Assembly: GCA_003242675.1 (NCBI GenBank)
Contig: QGVE01000023.1
Coordinates: 1-25,410, forward strand
DNA from: Bacillota bacterium
GTDB taxonomy: Bacteria; Bacillota_E; Symbiobacteriia; Symbiobacteriales; Symbiobacteriaceae
DNA length: 25,410 nucleotides
Direction of reading: 5' to 3'
Shown piece after piece: positions 25,048 through 25,410 of this stretch. A program made the position numbers and the translations under genes. Below the pieces are notes generated by a model, which ran no database searches, had not been told where the DNA came from, and saw only the letters and a list, made by a program, of their open reading frames with translations. The stretch's first letter is position 1. Every line of letters begins with the position of its first letter.

Positions 25048-25410
25048 ACAGGCGAAACGGATCACCCGCGAGCGAGGGAGACGGGCGTGGCCCCAGGACT
25101 GTTTCAGCAGCCCTGGGGCCACGTCTGTTCGTGTGGAGGTTATACAATCCTCATACGGTGACATCAACTGGCCGGACATGAAGACGTCCCTCCCGGGATT
25201 CAGGTCCCCAAACATAGAGTTCCGAGAAGTCCATATCGTTCCTCCTTCACAACGGGCCATTCTCTCAAACGTTTTCATGATCTGGATCGCTTGTTCAACC
25301 GTCTGTTCCGGCGTCGGCTCGGGTGTACTTCGGAAGAAGCGCCGCCACATCTTATTGTAGGCGTCCTTGAATTTCAGATGGGTATCCTTGTCCCACCAGG
25401 CCAGGAACCT
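25033..25410 (-). CDS. 3' end of an unidentified gene entering from beyond the window, possibly a polymorphic-toxin tail
   Basis: The frame is open at the window edge and reads WWDKDTHLKFKDAYNKMWRR, then FFRSTPEPTPEQTVEQAIQI. This alternation of aromatic and charged residues with PEPTPEQ recalls the DUF2380-like tail of some Rhs/polymorphic toxins (yN..W..FF..nP.pT.e), but I cannot confirm it. Base composition is clearly less GC-rich than the neighbours, which suggests transfer. The frame runs without a stop through the tRNA terminator and into the tRNA gene on the antisense strand, so the protein-like part probably ends near 25240 and the true stop may have been lost by a frameshift. The ATG at 25350 is internal. 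Confidence 0.4.
   Translation of the reverse strand, partial: RFLAWWDKDTHLKFKDAYNKMWRRFFRSTPEPTPEQTVEQAIQIMKTFERMARCEGGTIWTSRNSMFGDLNPGRDVFMSGQLMSPYEDCITSTRTDVAPGLLKQSWGHARLPRSRVIRFACWWAL
25086..25131 (+). terminator. Terminator after the CAU tRNA
   Basis: CGTGGCCCCAGG (25086-25097) pairs perfectly with CCTGGGGCCACG (25112-25123); a CTG/CAG pair may extend the stem inside the loop. TCTGTTCGT follows, a weak T tract. Confidence 0.65.
25151..25234 (-). CDS. 27-codon reading frame with a strong ribosome site, possibly a remnant
   Basis: ATG 25234 is preceded by AGGAGG at six-base spacing, the best start signal in this corner of the window. It encodes 27 residues beginning MDFSELYVWGPESREGRLHV and stops at TGA 25153-25151. 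It overlaps the larger minus-strand frame in a different register. It could be a real small protein, or the start of an immunity-type gene cut short by a frameshift. No family recognised. Confidence 0.3.
   Translation of the reverse strand: MDFSELYVWGPESREGRLHVRPVDVTV

Noticed and set aside
1..25410. CRISPR arrays, insertion sequences or att sites
   Set aside because: No regularly spaced direct repeats, transposase motifs or terminal inverted repeats were found by reading; composition shifts only near the right edge.

Overview
The window is very GC-rich and carries housekeeping genes in the order typical of Firmicutes: glyS, the PPDK regulatory protein, ppdK, dnaG and rpoD/sigA. Strong Shine-Dalgarno sites and frequent GTG/TTG starts support a high-GC Gram-positive bacterium. 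A Symbiobacterium-like thermophilic clostridial relative is my inference from gene content and composition; no 16S gene is present to confirm it.

Layout. (1) 1-1652: 3' part of glyS; the first ~115 bases look corrupted. (2) 1763-6946, minus strand: a tightly overlapped five-gene operon read from right to left: KynB-like cyclase/hydrolase, chorismate-utilising enzyme, truncated ANL carboxylate-activating enzyme (EhpF/LuxE-like), aldehyde-dehydrogenase-type acyl reductase (EhpG/LuxC-like) and SDR. It looks like a pathway that makes a chorismate-derived carboxylate, activates it, and reduces it to an aldehyde or alcohol. (3) 7009-9344: a GNAT acetyltransferase, an orphan 2-oxoacid dehydrogenase E1-alpha, and a convergent E2 made of the catalytic domain only. 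(4) 9600-16375: PPDK regulator, ppdK, dnaG and rpoD, all plus strand. (5) 16524-19728: betaine/proline-type ABC importer (ATPase with CBS domains, binding lipoprotein, permease), behind a good sigma-A promoter that lies inside a long inverted repeat. (6) 19927-21444: beta-propeller lipoprotein. (7) 21681-24615: malate synthase and isocitrate lyase, the glyoxylate bypass. (8) 24807-25047: tRNA-Asn and a CAU-anticodon tRNA that looks like tRNA-Ile2, each with its own promoter and terminator. (9) 25048-25410: a less GC-rich stretch holding the 3' end of an unidentified minus-strand gene, possibly a polymorphic-toxin tail, and a 27-codon reading frame.

How it fits together. PPDK with its Ser/Thr kinase-phosphorylase regulator and the glyoxylate bypass supports gluconeogenic growth on acetate or fatty acids. 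The accessory block (2)-(3) sits exactly between glyS and the PPDK regulator, where relatives such as Bacillus have only ccpN, and is the part most likely to encode something undescribed.
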